Assembly (NCBI GenBank): GCA_018004935.1
Contig: JAGNBF010000068.1
Span: 1-41,903 of the forward strand
Source: Chloroflexota bacterium
GTDB taxonomy: Bacteria > Chloroflexota > Anaerolineae > Promineifilales > Promineifilaceae
Length of the DNA stretch: 41,903 nt
Direction: 5' to 3'
Shown: piece after piece, positions 15,334-23,224 of the stretch
Layout: the number at the start of each line of letters is the position of its first letter
Position numbering within the stretch: position 1 is the stretch's first letter
Notes under the pieces: generated by a model
Told to the model about the DNA's origin: nothing
Databases searched by the model: none
The model's input: only the letters and a program-made list of their open reading frames with translations
Program-made: the position numbers and the translations under genes

Positions 15334-16635
15334 TCATGGGCACTGAACAACCCCTTGCGCCCACAAACAGCCACCACAGGCAGGAAACTCGTTGCCCAAA
15401 CAATCTTCCTGGTTCGACTCCGACATGTCACAACCGCCACAAAAGGTACAGGGAGCGAAGGCAAAGGATTGCACTTTTTGGCGATATTTTACATAGTCTG
15501 GGTCAAGCCATAGATCATGCAGGGAACGCTCGTTGACATTGCCGACGCGATGGTGATGGCTCAAACGGGGTTTGCCGTGCAGATACGAGGAGTGGGTGTG
15601 CATGAGCGGCCAACAGGGACTGACATCACCATTCCAGGCCACGGTCATCGTACCGTTTTCGATGTAATTACAAACGTCGTTGGCTCCGCCCCAGTTGTTA
15701 CCGGCATAACTGACATTAAAGCCACTTTGGAAAGCCTGGAACAACGGTTCACGAGTCAATTCGGTGAAATCCATTTTGGGCAGACTGAGGTGGGGGACAT
15801 TACGGGATGGCATATAGGTCAGGTCACGGAGTGTGCCGGTGTAGAGCATTTCGGCCTGTAGCTCTGGCGTTACGGGTAACACGTTGCTGACGTTAAAATG
15901 TTTGGCCCCTAACTCACGGGCCAGTTTGAGCACCTGGGGCAGATCGTTGATGTTGCGCTTCATCGCTACAAAAGCGACGCCTAATTCGGGTTTGGGGTAG
16001 TGGCTCCCTTTACGCAGTTGGCGCAGGCGGCGCAGGTTTTCTAGCACCTTGGGGAGTTCGGATCCCAGGCGCACATCGGCAAAATTTTCTGGTGAGGCTC
16101 CGTCAAGAGAAACCCAAAGCAAATCCAGGCCGGAATCAATAAGCTGATGCGTTTTCTTTTCTGTAAGCAGGGTTCCGTTGGTGATGAGTTCCACGCGTGC
16201 GCCCAGTTGTTTGGCCTGGGCGATCCATTCCGGGGTGCGGGGGTGAAAGAGGGGTTCGCCGATGCCGCCAAAGAAGACGGTGGGCATGGTAGCGAACGTG
16301 GACAACCCTTCGAGTATGGCGGTGAAGGTGGTGGCATTCATCCGGCCCATGGGGGCTTCCCAGGCGTTGCGGAAGCAGGTACGGCAGGCGATGTTACAGT
16401 TGTCGGTTGGCTCAATGTAGAGTTTAGCCAGTTGGGTGACGGGGCGATGTAGTTTGAGGCCGTTCTGTACTTCTTCCAGCCGGACTTGTGCGCCGGGGAT
16501 GAGGCCCAGTTTCGCGGCCGCGTCCGGGGGTATCACCAATCGTCCCTGCTCATCTACCGTCGCCCACTCAGCACGAGGCTGGGTGGTACGCTGGTTAAGC
16601 GTGCGTGTCATTTCCTGTAACGAAAGCGTTGTCAT
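15334..16635 (-). CDS. Radical SAM maturase for tungsten-cofactor oxidoreductase
   Basis: A 433-residue protein. The N-terminus (VDEQGRLVIPPDAAAKLGL, about residues 27-45) is an AbrB/SpoVT-like beta domain. It is fused to a radical SAM core with CxxxCxxC at Cys80, Cys84 and Cys87 (CNIACRTC). The C-terminus holds a SPASM-type cysteine cluster (CTFCGGCDMSESNQEDC, then CGGCLW) for extra Fe-S centres. This architecture matches the tungsten cofactor oxidoreductase radical SAM maturase family that co-occurs with AOR-type enzymes. The role, activation or modification of the oxidoreductase or its cofactor, is by association. The ATG at 16635 has CCAGGAGAAAAAC upstream. It is separated from the MoaD-like gene by a relic cassette. 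Confidence 0.9.
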   Translation of the reverse strand: MTTLSLQEMTRTLNQRTTQPRAEWATVDEQGRLVIPPDAAAKLGLIPGAQVRLEEVQNGLKLHRPVTQLAKLYIEPTDNCNIACRTCFRNAWEAPMGRMNATTFTAILEGLSTFATMPTVFFGGIGEPLFHPRTPEWIAQAKQLGARVELITNGTLLTEKKTHQLIDSGLDLLWVSLDGASPENFADVRLGSELPKVLENLRRLRQLRKGSHYPKPELGVAFVAMKRNINDLPQVLKLARELGAKHFNVSNVLPVTPELQAEMLYTGTLRDLTYMPSRNVPHLSLPKMDFTELTREPLFQAFQSGFNVSYAGNNWGGANDVCNYIENGTMTVAWNGDVSPCWPLMHTHSSYLHGKPRLSHHHRVGNVNERSLHDLWLDPDYVKYRQKVQSFAFAPCTFCGGCDMSESNQEDCLGNEFPACGGCLWAQGVVQCP

Positions 16636-17055
16636 GTTTTTCTCCTGGGCACGAAACGAGTTTACGCCAAAGTCTAGTTATTGTAGAAAAATAATTAGAA
16701 TACCCGCCAGTCAACAAATCACCTTCTTTGTGTGATCTTCTTCCTGATTGCGAAATATTGGATCTATAGTTTTCAAGAAAAAGATTTTGGCTGTACGGGC
16801 AACCCTCGTGGTTGCCCTCTCGTGGTAGAGTAGGCACAAGGCCAGCCCGTACCCACCATCAATATCTTAAGCTCTATAAATCTTCTCTGTGGATGACCAG
16901 AGAATTGCTGTGGCTGGTCTCCCAACCGTGCCACTCGGTTTCCACAAAAATGACGCGCACCTCAATGGTGCAGATGACTTGTCTATTGCTCTTATAACCA
17001 TTACCATGTGACAATCATGGCATGGTTCAAAAGTTGGCAAACGGTGCTTAACATT
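16636..17055. other. Intergenic region with repeat relics
   Basis: AT-rich leader of the maturase gene (16640-16790), then an inverted element at 16790-16855, then a diverged GGTCTCC-family copy around 16885-16960 (GCTGTGGCTGGTCTCCCAAC). The rest shows no gene. Short frames here have no ribosome site. Confidence 0.45.
16790..16855. repeat. GTACGGGC inverted-repeat element
   Basis: GTACGGGC near 16793 and GCCCGTAC at its far end enclose a perfect inner hairpin GGGCAACC (16797-16804) and GGTTGCCC (16810-16817) plus AGGCACAAGGCCAGCCCG. Related copies in the opposite sense lie at 25031-25080 and 30310-30360. The inner hairpin alone recurs at 21986-22006 and 34365-34385. Confidence 0.6.
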
Positions 17056-17313
17056 TTGTAGGAGTTCCCCATGGACGGAACGCACACCAAGATGAATGAA
17101 AATGATGCCACAATTTTCATCCCCATCCGTGTTTCTTCCTATCCGTGTTTCCAGTATCCGTGGCTATTTTCTCAGGAGTTTCCCATGGACGGAACGCACA
17201 CCAAGATGAATGAAAATGATGCCACAATTTTCATCCCCATCCGTGTTTCTTCCTATCCGTGTTTCCAGTATCCGTGGCTATTTTTGTAGGAGACTCACCT
17301 GTAAACGAGGTAA
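17056..17313 (+). promoter_or_regulatory. Two tandem type II leader cassettes upstream of the patatin gene
   Basis: A 114-bp unit repeats in tandem, with ATGs at 17071 and 17185. Each starts with a ribosome site and ATG and encodes MDGTHTKMNENDATIF, then RVSSYPCFQYPWLF. Because 114 is a multiple of three, both units join in one 72-codon frame ending at 17289. The last unit ends with TTTTTGTAGGAGAC and the gene starts at 17314 after GTAAACGAGG. Both the repetition and the frame preservation are direct observations; translation is not proven. Confidence 0.6.
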
Positions 17314-18519
17314 ATGATGAAATACGATCTGGTTTTTGAAGGGGGCGGAGCCAAAGGGGTCGTCTTTTCGGGGGCACTACAGACGTTTGAGGCGCTAGGG
17401 CATACCCCGGGGCGGCTGTTGGGCACGTCCGCTGGGGCGATTACGGCTACAGCGCTTGCCGCCGGGTACACGCCACAGGAAATCCTTAACGCCCTGGCGG
17501 AAAAGGTGGACGGTCACTCTGCCCTGGCGAATTTCCTCGGCGAACCGGAACCGTTCACCCCGCTCGAAATCGAAAGCAGTGCCACGCGCCACCTGTTCCG
17601 CGCCGTCAACCTGCCCCTCATTCCTGATAGATTGGAAGAAAAATTAGACAACCTGCTGTTGGAAACGTTGGTTGCCAGATCGAGCCTGCGCTCTGTCTTT
17701 GCGTTCATTGAACGAGGGGGCTGGTATTCGGCGGCGAATTTTCTGGATTGGTTGCGGGAACGGTTGGATAGCGGGACGTACCACGCGCGGCCGCGTCGCT
17801 TCAGCCACCTTACCCTCGCCCAGTTCTACACCCAGACCCACGTTGACCTCTCCCTCATCGCCTCAGACACCACCGATGGGTTGATGCTCGTCCTGAATCA
17901 TCGCACTGCGCCAGATGTGCCGTTGGTGTGGGCGGTGCGGATGTCCATGAGCGTGCCCCTGCTCTGGGCGGAGGTGGTATGGCAGAAGGAGTGGGGCAAA
18001 TACCGTGGCCGCGATCTCACCGATCACACCATCGTAGACGGCGGCATCCTCTCCAACTTCCCCATCGAACTGTTTGTCTCCCGCGACCCCCTGGTGACAG
18101 CCATCATGGGGCCAAACCAGAGTGACGCTGTGTTGGGAATGCTCATTGACGAGACGTTGCCGGTTCCGGGCGCGGCCGCGTTGTCCACCCCATCCCCCGG
18201 CTCACTCCAATTTAACGAACTTCGCACCGTTCAGCGACTCAACCGGCTCCTGGATACCGTCTTCAACGCCCATGACAAAATGCTCATAGACGCCTTTGCC
18301 CATCTTGTCATTCGTCTCCCGGCCAAAGGGTACAGCATTACCGAATTCGACATGAGTGACGAACGGCGCGACTGGCTGGTCAACGCCGGTCAGGAAGCGA
18401 TGCAAGATTACTTCGCCCGCCAGATGAGCCAGGTCAGCTTTGACATCCAAACCGATCAGCAGGCCCAACACATGGTTCAGATGGCAGATAAGATGGCTGT
18501 GAAGATGCTAAGCCGGTAG
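17314..18519 (+). CDS. Patatin-like phospholipase
   Basis: A 401-residue cytosolic hydrolase. The oxyanion motif GGGAKG is at residues 10-15. The nucleophile elbow GTSAG has Ser39. The dyad Asp242 lies in the VDGGILSNFPIEL stretch. These form the Ser-Asp dyad of patatin lipases, which cleave acyl chains from membrane lipids or modify host lipids in effectors. No signal peptide is present. The C-terminal 140 residues are helical and family-specific. Length is slightly above the core patatin domain. It is preceded by two stacked leader cassettes. ATG at 17314 or 17317. Its role is probably lipid turnover. Confidence 0.9.
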   Translation: MMKYDLVFEGGGAKGVVFSGALQTFEALGHTPGRLLGTSAGAITATALAAGYTPQEILNALAEKVDGHSALANFLGEPEPFTPLEIESSATRHLFRAVNLPLIPDRLEEKLDNLLLETLVARSSLRSVFAFIERGGWYSAANFLDWLRERLDSGTYHARPRRFSHLTLAQFYTQTHVDLSLIASDTTDGLMLVLNHRTAPDVPLVWAVRMSMSVPLLWAEVVWQKEWGKYRGRDLTDHTIVDGGILSNFPIELFVSRDPLVTAIMGPNQSDAVLGMLIDETLPVPGAAALSTPSPGSLQFNELRTVQRLNRLLDTVFNAHDKMLIDAFAHLVIRLPAKGYSITEFDMSDERRDWLVNAGQEAMQDYFARQMSQVSFDIQTDQQAQHMVQMADKMAVKMLSR

Positions 18520-18532
18520 GGGAGGGGAGTTA

Positions 18533-18770
18533 TTGGTGTATTGGTGTATTGGTGTATTGGTATATTGGTATAGTGATTATTGTTCCCTAATACACCAATA
18601 CACTAATACACTAACAGGACTGTGGCGGAAATTAGTTTCACCAGTGGTAATAACCAACTGGAGTTTAGAGCGAGAGGAGAGAGCTAGAAAGAACTACTCT
18701 GGAAAACCCTCTAGCTCTAGCTCTGAACTCTAAACTCCAGTAACCAATACACTAATACACTAATAATCCC
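18533..18770. repeat. Inverted tandem microsatellite (GTATTGGT) with an inserted 83-bp element
   Basis: About five GTATTGGT units (18536-18570) are followed by their reverse complement ACCAATAC/ACTAATAC (18590-18614). More ACCAATAC units lie after the insertion (18742-18765). The inserted 83-bp element splits the second arm. The region separates the patatin gene from the first purine gene. Confidence 0.7.
18658..18740. mobile_element. 83-bp element with 13-bp perfect terminal repeats (copy 1)
   Basis: Ends are CTGGAGTTTAGAG and CTCTAAACTCCAG. The interior has GAGAGAGCTAGAAAG and its partial complement CTAGCTCTAGCTC. By inspection it is identical over all 83 bases to 39506-39588, and a diverged inverted copy lies at 34432-34501. 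Non-coding. Confidence 0.7.
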
Positions 18771-18812
18771 CGTCCCTCGCCCACTCCTGGCTCTTGTGAT
18801 AAATTTCACCAC

Positions 18813-19397
18813 ATGAACAAACGAGCCATTCTCTCCGTGTACGATAAAACAGGTCTCATTACATTGGCCCAGGGGCTGGTTGACCTGGGGTGGGAACTGG
18901 TTGCCAGTGGTGGATCAGCCAAAGCGTTGCGTCAGGCGGGTTTGCCCGTGTTGGATGTGGCCGAGGTGACGCATTCGCCGGAAATGCTCGGCGGCCGCGT
19001 CAAAACCCTGCACCCGGCTATTCACGGCGGCATCCTGGCCCAAGACACCCCCTCAGACCAGGCCGACCTGGCGGCCCAACAAATTGCCCCCATCGATCTC
19101 GTCGTCTGCAACCTGTACCCATTTGAGCAGACCATCGCCCAGCCCGGTGTGACCCTGGCCGAGGCGATTGAGCAGATTGACATTGGGGGCGTGACGTTGT
19201 TGCGTGCGGCCGCGAAAAACTTCGCCCGCGTCACCATCCTCTGCCAACCCACTGACTACGCCCCCATCCTGGCCGAACTCCAGGCCCACGGCACAACTAC
19301 CCTCGCCACCCGCCAATACCTCGCCGTCAAAGCGTTCGCCCACACCCGTGATTATGACACGGCGATCACGGCCTATCTGGAAGGGCAGGGGAATTAG
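18813..19397 (+). CDS. purH: IMP cyclohydrolase (N-terminal half of split PurH)
   Basis: A 194-residue protein equal to the MGS-like N-terminal domain of PurH, which closes FAICAR to IMP in the last step of purine synthesis. SVYDKTGL starts the domain. [13 protein letters not shown] and [16 protein letters not shown] are its phosphate and substrate loops, and [15 protein letters not shown] the conserved core. It ends right after the domain (AYLEGQGN), with no formyltransferase part; that activity is in the next gene after 82 bp. No ribosome site is obvious. The separation is clean rather than a frameshift, because the gap is filled by repeats and both termini look natural. Confidence 0.9.
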   Translation: MNKRAILSVYDKTGLITLAQGLVDLGWELVASGGSAKALRQAGLPVLDVAEVTHSPEMLGGRVKTLHPAIHGGILAQDTPSDQADLAAQQIAPIDLVVCNLYPFEQTIAQPGVTLAEAIEQIDIGGVTLLRAAAKNFARVTILCQPTDYAPILAELQAHGTTTLATRQYLAVKAFAHTRDYDTAITAYLEGQGN

Positions 19398-19479
19398 ATA
19401 GGAACTCAGGGGAACTCTAGGAACTCTTCATTCGCCGTCGCCTAATCCCCAATAACCAATACACCAATAACCAATAACC

Positions 19480-20655
19480 ATGTCCACCTCAGAACTCACC
19501 CTCCGCTACGGCATGAACCCGCACCAAAAACCGGCGCGGGTCTTTGTGAATCAAGGCGTACTGCCGTTTCAAGCCCTGAACGGCACACCCGGTTACATCA
19601 ATCTGCTAGACGCTCTGAACGGCTGGCAATTGGTGCGTGAACTCAAACAGGCGTTGGGACTGCCCGCGGCCGCGTCGTTCAAACACGTCAGTCCGGCCGG
19701 GGCGGCAGTGGGCGTTCCCCTGGATGACACCCTGCGCCGTGCCTATTTTGTGGGGGATAGAGAGCTAAGCCCGGTTGCGGCCGCGTATGCCCGTGCGCGT
19801 GGTGCGGATCGTGTCTCCAGTTTCGGCGACTGGGTCGCCCTCAGCGATGTGTGCGACGAGACCACCGCCCTGCTCATCAAACCCGAAGTGTCCGACGGCA
19901 TCATTGCCCCCGGCTACGAGCCTGCCGCCCTGGACATCCTCAAGGCCAAAAAAGGGGGCGGCTACCGCATCCTACAAATTGACCCTGATTACGAACCGCC
20001 TGCTTTGGAGCAGAGGCAGGTATTCGGGGTGACGCTGGAGCAGGGGCACAACGCTTATCTGCCCACGCCCGCCGACCTGACGAACATCGTCACGGAACGG
20101 CAAGACCTCGCCTCTGCGGCCCAACGAGACATCATTCTGGCCCTCATCGCCCTCAAATACACCCAGTCGAACTCCGTCTGTTACGCCTACCAGGGGCAGA
20201 TTATCGGCATGGGGGCGGGTCAGCAATCCCGTATTCACTGCACCCGATTGGCCGGAACAAAGGCCGACCTCTGGTTTTTGCGGCAACATCCCCGCACCTT
20301 AGACTTACCCTTCCGCCCCAAACTGGCTCGCCCCGACAAAGACAACGCCACCGACCAGTTTTTGCTGGAAAGCCTGACCCCTGCCGAAGAGGCCATCTGG
20401 CAGGCGGCGTTCACCACTGTGCCCGCACGCCTCACGGCTGAAGAAAAACGAGCCTGGCTGGATCAGCAAAGCGGCGTCACCCTGGGTTCGGATGCGTTTT
20501 TCCCGTTCCGAGACAGCCTGGATCGGGCAAAGCAGAGTGGGGTGAGTTTTGTGGCTCAGCCGGGTGGTTCACTGCGGGATGAGGATGTCATCGCGGCCGC
20601 GAACGAACACAACATGGTGATGGTTATGACAGGCACACGGCTTTTCCACCATTGA
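19480..20655 (+). CDS. purH: AICAR formyltransferase, eukaryotic-ATIC-like (C-terminal half of split PurH)
   Basis: A 391-residue protein that transfers a formyl group from 10-formyl-THF to [19 protein letters not shown] opens the domain. Lys68-His69 ([13 protein letters not shown]) is the catalytic pair. [32 protein letters not shown] and [19 protein letters not shown] follow, and the protein ends in TRLFHH. As I recall human ATIC, these blocks match it more closely than typical bacterial PurH, including the RYGMNPHQ variant and the LFHH end. About 390 residues is longer than the roughly 320 of the bacterial domain. The ATG at 19480 follows CCAATAACC repeats, with no Shine-Dalgarno sequence. 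Confidence 0.9.
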   Translation: MSTSELTLRYGMNPHQKPARVFVNQGVLPFQALNGTPGYINLLDALNGWQLVRELKQALGLPAAASFKHVSPAGAAVGVPLDDTLRRAYFVGDRELSPVAAAYARARGADRVSSFGDWVALSDVCDETTALLIKPEVSDGIIAPGYEPAALDILKAKKGGGYRILQIDPDYEPPALEQRQVFGVTLEQGHNAYLPTPADLTNIVTERQDLASAAQRDIILALIALKYTQSNSVCYAYQGQIIGMGAGQQSRIHCTRLAGTKADLWFLRQHPRTLDLPFRPKLARPDKDNATDQFLLESLTPAEEAIWQAAFTTVPARLTAEEKRAWLDQQSGVTLGSDAFFPFRDSLDRAKQSGVSFVAQPGGSLRDEDVIAAANEHNMVMVMTGTRLFHH

Positions 20656-20688
20656 CAGTGCCCACTTAACCCTTGACCCAATTATGGT

Positions 20689-21369
20689 TCACAATCTTCG
20701 CGGTTTGATGCGGCCGCGACCGGCGGCCGTTGTTGGTGGGGGTTCGTTGGTTGTGGGGCGAGGTTTACGGGGTTTGTCCGATTTGGCCCCTTTGTTCCCC
20801 TTTAGCCCACGCGCCGCACGCGAGGCAGGAGTAGGTTGCCCCGTTATGATCGCGACAGCTTTTTGCAACGTTGCGGCCGCATCTTTCTGGTTCATGCCCG
20901 TTTGCGCCGCCAATTGCCGGGCCGCGCCACTCTGGCGAATCGCTTGTTGGCTGGGAACGGCTACTGTTTTGTCTGTACCGGCAGTTGCTTGTAACTTTGC
21001 CATCACCAAAGTGAGTGCCAATGTCACAACAACCTGGGCCACTTCGGGAGCAATGTTCAATTTTTCCGCCAATAGGCGGGCAATACTATTTACCAGGGGA
21101 TTTGCTGTGGCTGACGCGGAGGCGGGCTGATTTTCGTCATCCTCCGTCGCCGGGGTTTGTCCCTGGTTGCCCAAAATAACCTGCAAAATATCAGCCAGTC
21201 CCCCAGATGACGCCCCGGCAGAAGGGGCTTCTGTCCCCACTTCTTCAGTTCCTTGCCCTTGCTGTCCCCCTAAAACCACCTTGAGCAAATCGCCTAATGG
21301 GTTATGTGCTTCTTCTTGCCCTTCGGTTTGCTGACCACCAACGAGAATTTTCATCAAATCTTCAAGCAT
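20689..21369 (-). CDS. Triple-repeat Ala/Gln-rich protein of unknown function
   Basis: A 226-residue protein that I do not recognise. The ATG at 21369 has GGAG six bases upstream; the longer frame to 21426 lacks a site. Three copies of an amphipathic motif LxDLLKVVLGGQ occur at residues 2-13, 25-36 and 58-69, separated by acidic, Gly/Gln-rich spacers. A helical block follows (VNSIARLLAEKLNIAPEVAQ and VTLALTLVMAKLQATAG). The last 50 residues are basic (KGNKGAKSDKPRKPRP) and could bind nucleic acid or a membrane. The repeated motif resembles pieces of DUF937/YidB-type proteins, but weakly. It is convergent with the formyltransferase gene. Confidence 0.7.
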   Translation of the reverse strand: MLEDLMKILVGGQQTEGQEEAHNPLGDLLKVVLGGQQGQGTEEVGTEAPSAGASSGGLADILQVILGNQGQTPATEDDENQPASASATANPLVNSIARLLAEKLNIAPEVAQVVVTLALTLVMAKLQATAGTDKTVAVPSQQAIRQSGAARQLAAQTGMNQKDAAATLQKAVAIITGQPTPASRAARGLKGNKGAKSDKPRKPRPTTNEPPPTTAAGRGRIKPRRL

Positions 21370-21427
21370 GATCGGCTCCATGTTGTCGGTAACGGGTTGT
21401 GAGTTTCTCTTGACGAATGATAACACG

Positions 21428-21582
21428 TAAGCGTTCAGTTATCCCGCCCGGCGGTCAAACCGTCGGGCTAAACATACCAGGCCCTGCGGGCTAAAACTCC
21501 AGGCCAGCGGCCTTTGTCACTATAGCCCGGTTGTTTACGACCGGGCGGGTCTGGCGGATGAATATATGTGACTGAACGCTTA
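21428..21582. mobile_element. 155-bp MITE-like element with 12-bp terminal repeats
   Basis: TAAGCGTTCAGT (21428-21439) and ACTGAACGCTTA (21571-21582) are perfect inverted repeats. The interior carries several GC-rich hairpins, among them GCCCGGCGGTCAAACCGTCG and GGCCAGCGGCC, plus GCCCGGTTGTTTACGACCGG. A partial internal copy (AGGCCGTTGGCC, TTTTAGCCCG) lies near 25260-25295. It directly adjoins the triple-repeat gene's start. Confidence 0.65.
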
Positions 21583-21587
21583 TGCTC

Positions 21588-21738
21588 GAAATTAAGTTGG
21601 GTGGCGCGGTCAGGAGACTGGCCACAGCAAACTCCAAAGTTATTGATGAATGAACCCTAAACCTGTTGCCTGAGCTTGTCGAAGGCAAACGAGCTTCGAC
21701 AAGCTCAGCCCTCGAGCGGGTTAGTTGTTATGACGAAT
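21588..21738. repeat. GGTCTCC-family copy followed by a CTTGTCGAAG dyad element
   Basis: 21590-21640 has ATTAAGTTGGGTGGCGCGGT and CAGGAGACTGGCCACAGC. Then 21660-21738 holds CTGAGCTTGTCGAAG and CTTCGACAAGCTCAG as a perfect 15-bp inverted repeat, flanked by CCTAAACC and GGGTTAG. The latter type recurs at 26336, 27650 and 29690. Confidence 0.55.
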
Positions 21739-21864
21739 GAGTGAATGATCCCATTTTATGCCCGAATCGCCAAATAAAAGGTAACTGTTCAATTGTGTAA
21801 ATTCATCGGCCAACCTGCCCGGTTATTTTTGTTGTTTAAAAAACAGCCAGGTAACAGGGTTTCT

Positions 21865-22125
21865 CCCACCCCCAACCCCGCCTCCAGGGGCGGGGAACTT
21901 TCTCCTGTGCCGGTTATCGAGCGCGGCCGCGCTCGATAACCGGTACGCCTGATGTTTCCCCCTTCCCGCCGGAAAGTGTAAGTGTGGGCAACCACAAGGG
22001 TTGCCCGTGCCCCACGAAATCCCGAAGACCCTATTTTTTTAACAGCAACGGGGAAGGGGATGGAGGATGGGTCTTCAGCCCAAACCTACCCAGGCTGTGG
22101 CCCCCCAAAAAACGTCATTTTATGA
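21865..22125 (+). repeat. Variable-core hairpin repeat, copy A
   Basis: The conserved left flank CCCCGCCTCCAGGGGCGGGG is followed by a perfect 34-bp palindrome (21910-21943, arms starting CCGGTTATCGAGCGCGG) with a GCGGCCGC octamer exactly at its centre. The right flank has CCCCCTTCCCGCCGG and, after an inserted GGGCAACC/GGTTGCCC hairpin (21986-22006), GGATGGGTCTTCAGCC. It ends near GTCATTTTATGACCGTGGTA. Confidence 0.65.
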
Positions 22126-22273
22126 CCGTGGTAAGTGTACATGCTGTGGCCGGTGTCCCACCGGGCCACAACGAGCATGGCAGGAGACCGGCTCGAGCAA
22201 CTCCATAACTCCTAAAATATGATAAACTCAGTCTTCCGTATTTCAACGTTGCGACATTTCCCCACCTGCTCCT

Positions 22274-23221
22274 ATGAACCAGTTTCTTTTGACGACCGCG
22301 GCCGCGATCATCATTGCTCTTACCCTCAACTTTTTCTATACCCGTTACCAGGTTCGTCGCCAGGCCCGGCAACCCTTCACGCCCCATGATTTGATAGTGG
22401 CTCACCCGGAAAGCAACCCGGCACAACGGGTGTTGCCCTTGCCAGGGGCGTTTAATGTGCGGGATATTGGCGGTTATAGGAATAACAATGGGCAACTGGT
22501 ACGCTGGCAACAGGTGTACCGGGCAGGGACATTAAGCTATCTTAGCGAAAAAGGGTTGGCACAACTGCAACAATGGGGTATTCGGTTGGTGTGCGATTTG
22601 CGCACCACCCATGAGGCCACGACGATGCCCGCCCCCTTACCTGATGGGGTACGTTACCAGCATGTGCCGTTACATGAAAAGAGGGATGGCCGCGGCCGCG
22701 TGCTGGCTACCCTCACCTTCCGGCCCCACCGCATCAACGATTTGGTGTTATACGGTTACATCACCTTGATGATTGAAAGACGGGCAACGCTGTTTGCCCG
22801 TCTCTTGCGCCTCATCGCCGACCCGGCCAACCGCCCCATTTTGCTCCACTGCACCGCTGGCAAAGACCGCACCGGTCTGACCATCGCCTTGCTCCTCTCC
22901 TTACTTGGCGTCCCTGAGGCAACCATCCTGGCTGATTTCAGTCTCAGCAATCTGTTTTATGACGAAGTACGCAACACCATTCAACGGGATGCAAACCGCC
23001 TGGCCATATTTGGCCTGAAAGCCGGTAATTTGCATCCTTTGTTGGTGGCTCACCCGGATACATTGCGGGCCACATTGGCTTATGTACGCGGCCGCTACGG
23101 TTCGGTAGAGCATTATTTGCGCCAGCGGGCTGGTTTAGAAGCGCAAGTGATCACCCAATTACGTCAGCAATTACTGGTGGATGAAGGGGCAGAAGATCAG
23201 GTATTTCCTCATTTTCAATGA
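22274..23221 (+). CDS. Membrane-anchored tyrosine-protein phosphatase (PtpB-like)
   Basis: A 315-residue protein. Residues 3-23 form an N-terminal membrane segment followed by a basic stretch (RRQARQ), so the enzyme is probably anchored. The catalytic P-loop is HCTAGKDRTG with Cys193 and Arg199. NVRDIGGYRNNNGQLVRWQQ (residues 61-80) and CDLRT are characteristic of the PtpB-type Tyr_phosphatase_3 family, which removes phosphate from proteins or phosphoinositides. DLVLYGYITLMIERR fits the lid-helix position. It is co-transcribed with the FGGY kinase only 3-9 bp downstream. The substrate is unknown. Confidence 0.88.
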   Translation: MNQFLLTTAAAIIIALTLNFFYTRYQVRRQARQPFTPHDLIVAHPESNPAQRVLPLPGAFNVRDIGGYRNNNGQLVRWQQVYRAGTLSYLSEKGLAQLQQWGIRLVCDLRTTHEATTMPAPLPDGVRYQHVPLHEKRDGRGRVLATLTFRPHRINDLVLYGYITLMIERRATLFARLLRLIADPANRPILLHCTAGKDRTGLTIALLLSLLGVPEATILADFSLSNLFYDEVRNTIQRDANRLAIFGLKAGNLHPLLVAHPDTLRATLAYVRGRYGSVEHYLRQRAGLEAQVITQLRQQLLVDEGAEDQVFPHFQ

Positions 23222-23224
23222 ACG

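Noticed and set aside
15400-15440. tRNA-like GGTTCGACTCC in the maturase gene
   Set aside because: No acceptor stem or anticodon arm can be folded around it, and it encodes conserved Cys-rich residues.
17071-17289. A normal 72-codon gene
   Set aside because: It is a tandem duplication of a leader cassette; each half equals leaders elsewhere, so I list it as regulatory.
18533-18770. CRISPR-like array
   Set aside because: The 8-bp units are contiguous with no unique spacers and are followed by their reverse complement; no cas genes.
19398-19479. Frameshift splitting one purH gene
   Set aside because: The first protein ends exactly at the domain edge, the second starts at a natural one, and the gap is 82 bp of repeat; a true split is more likely.
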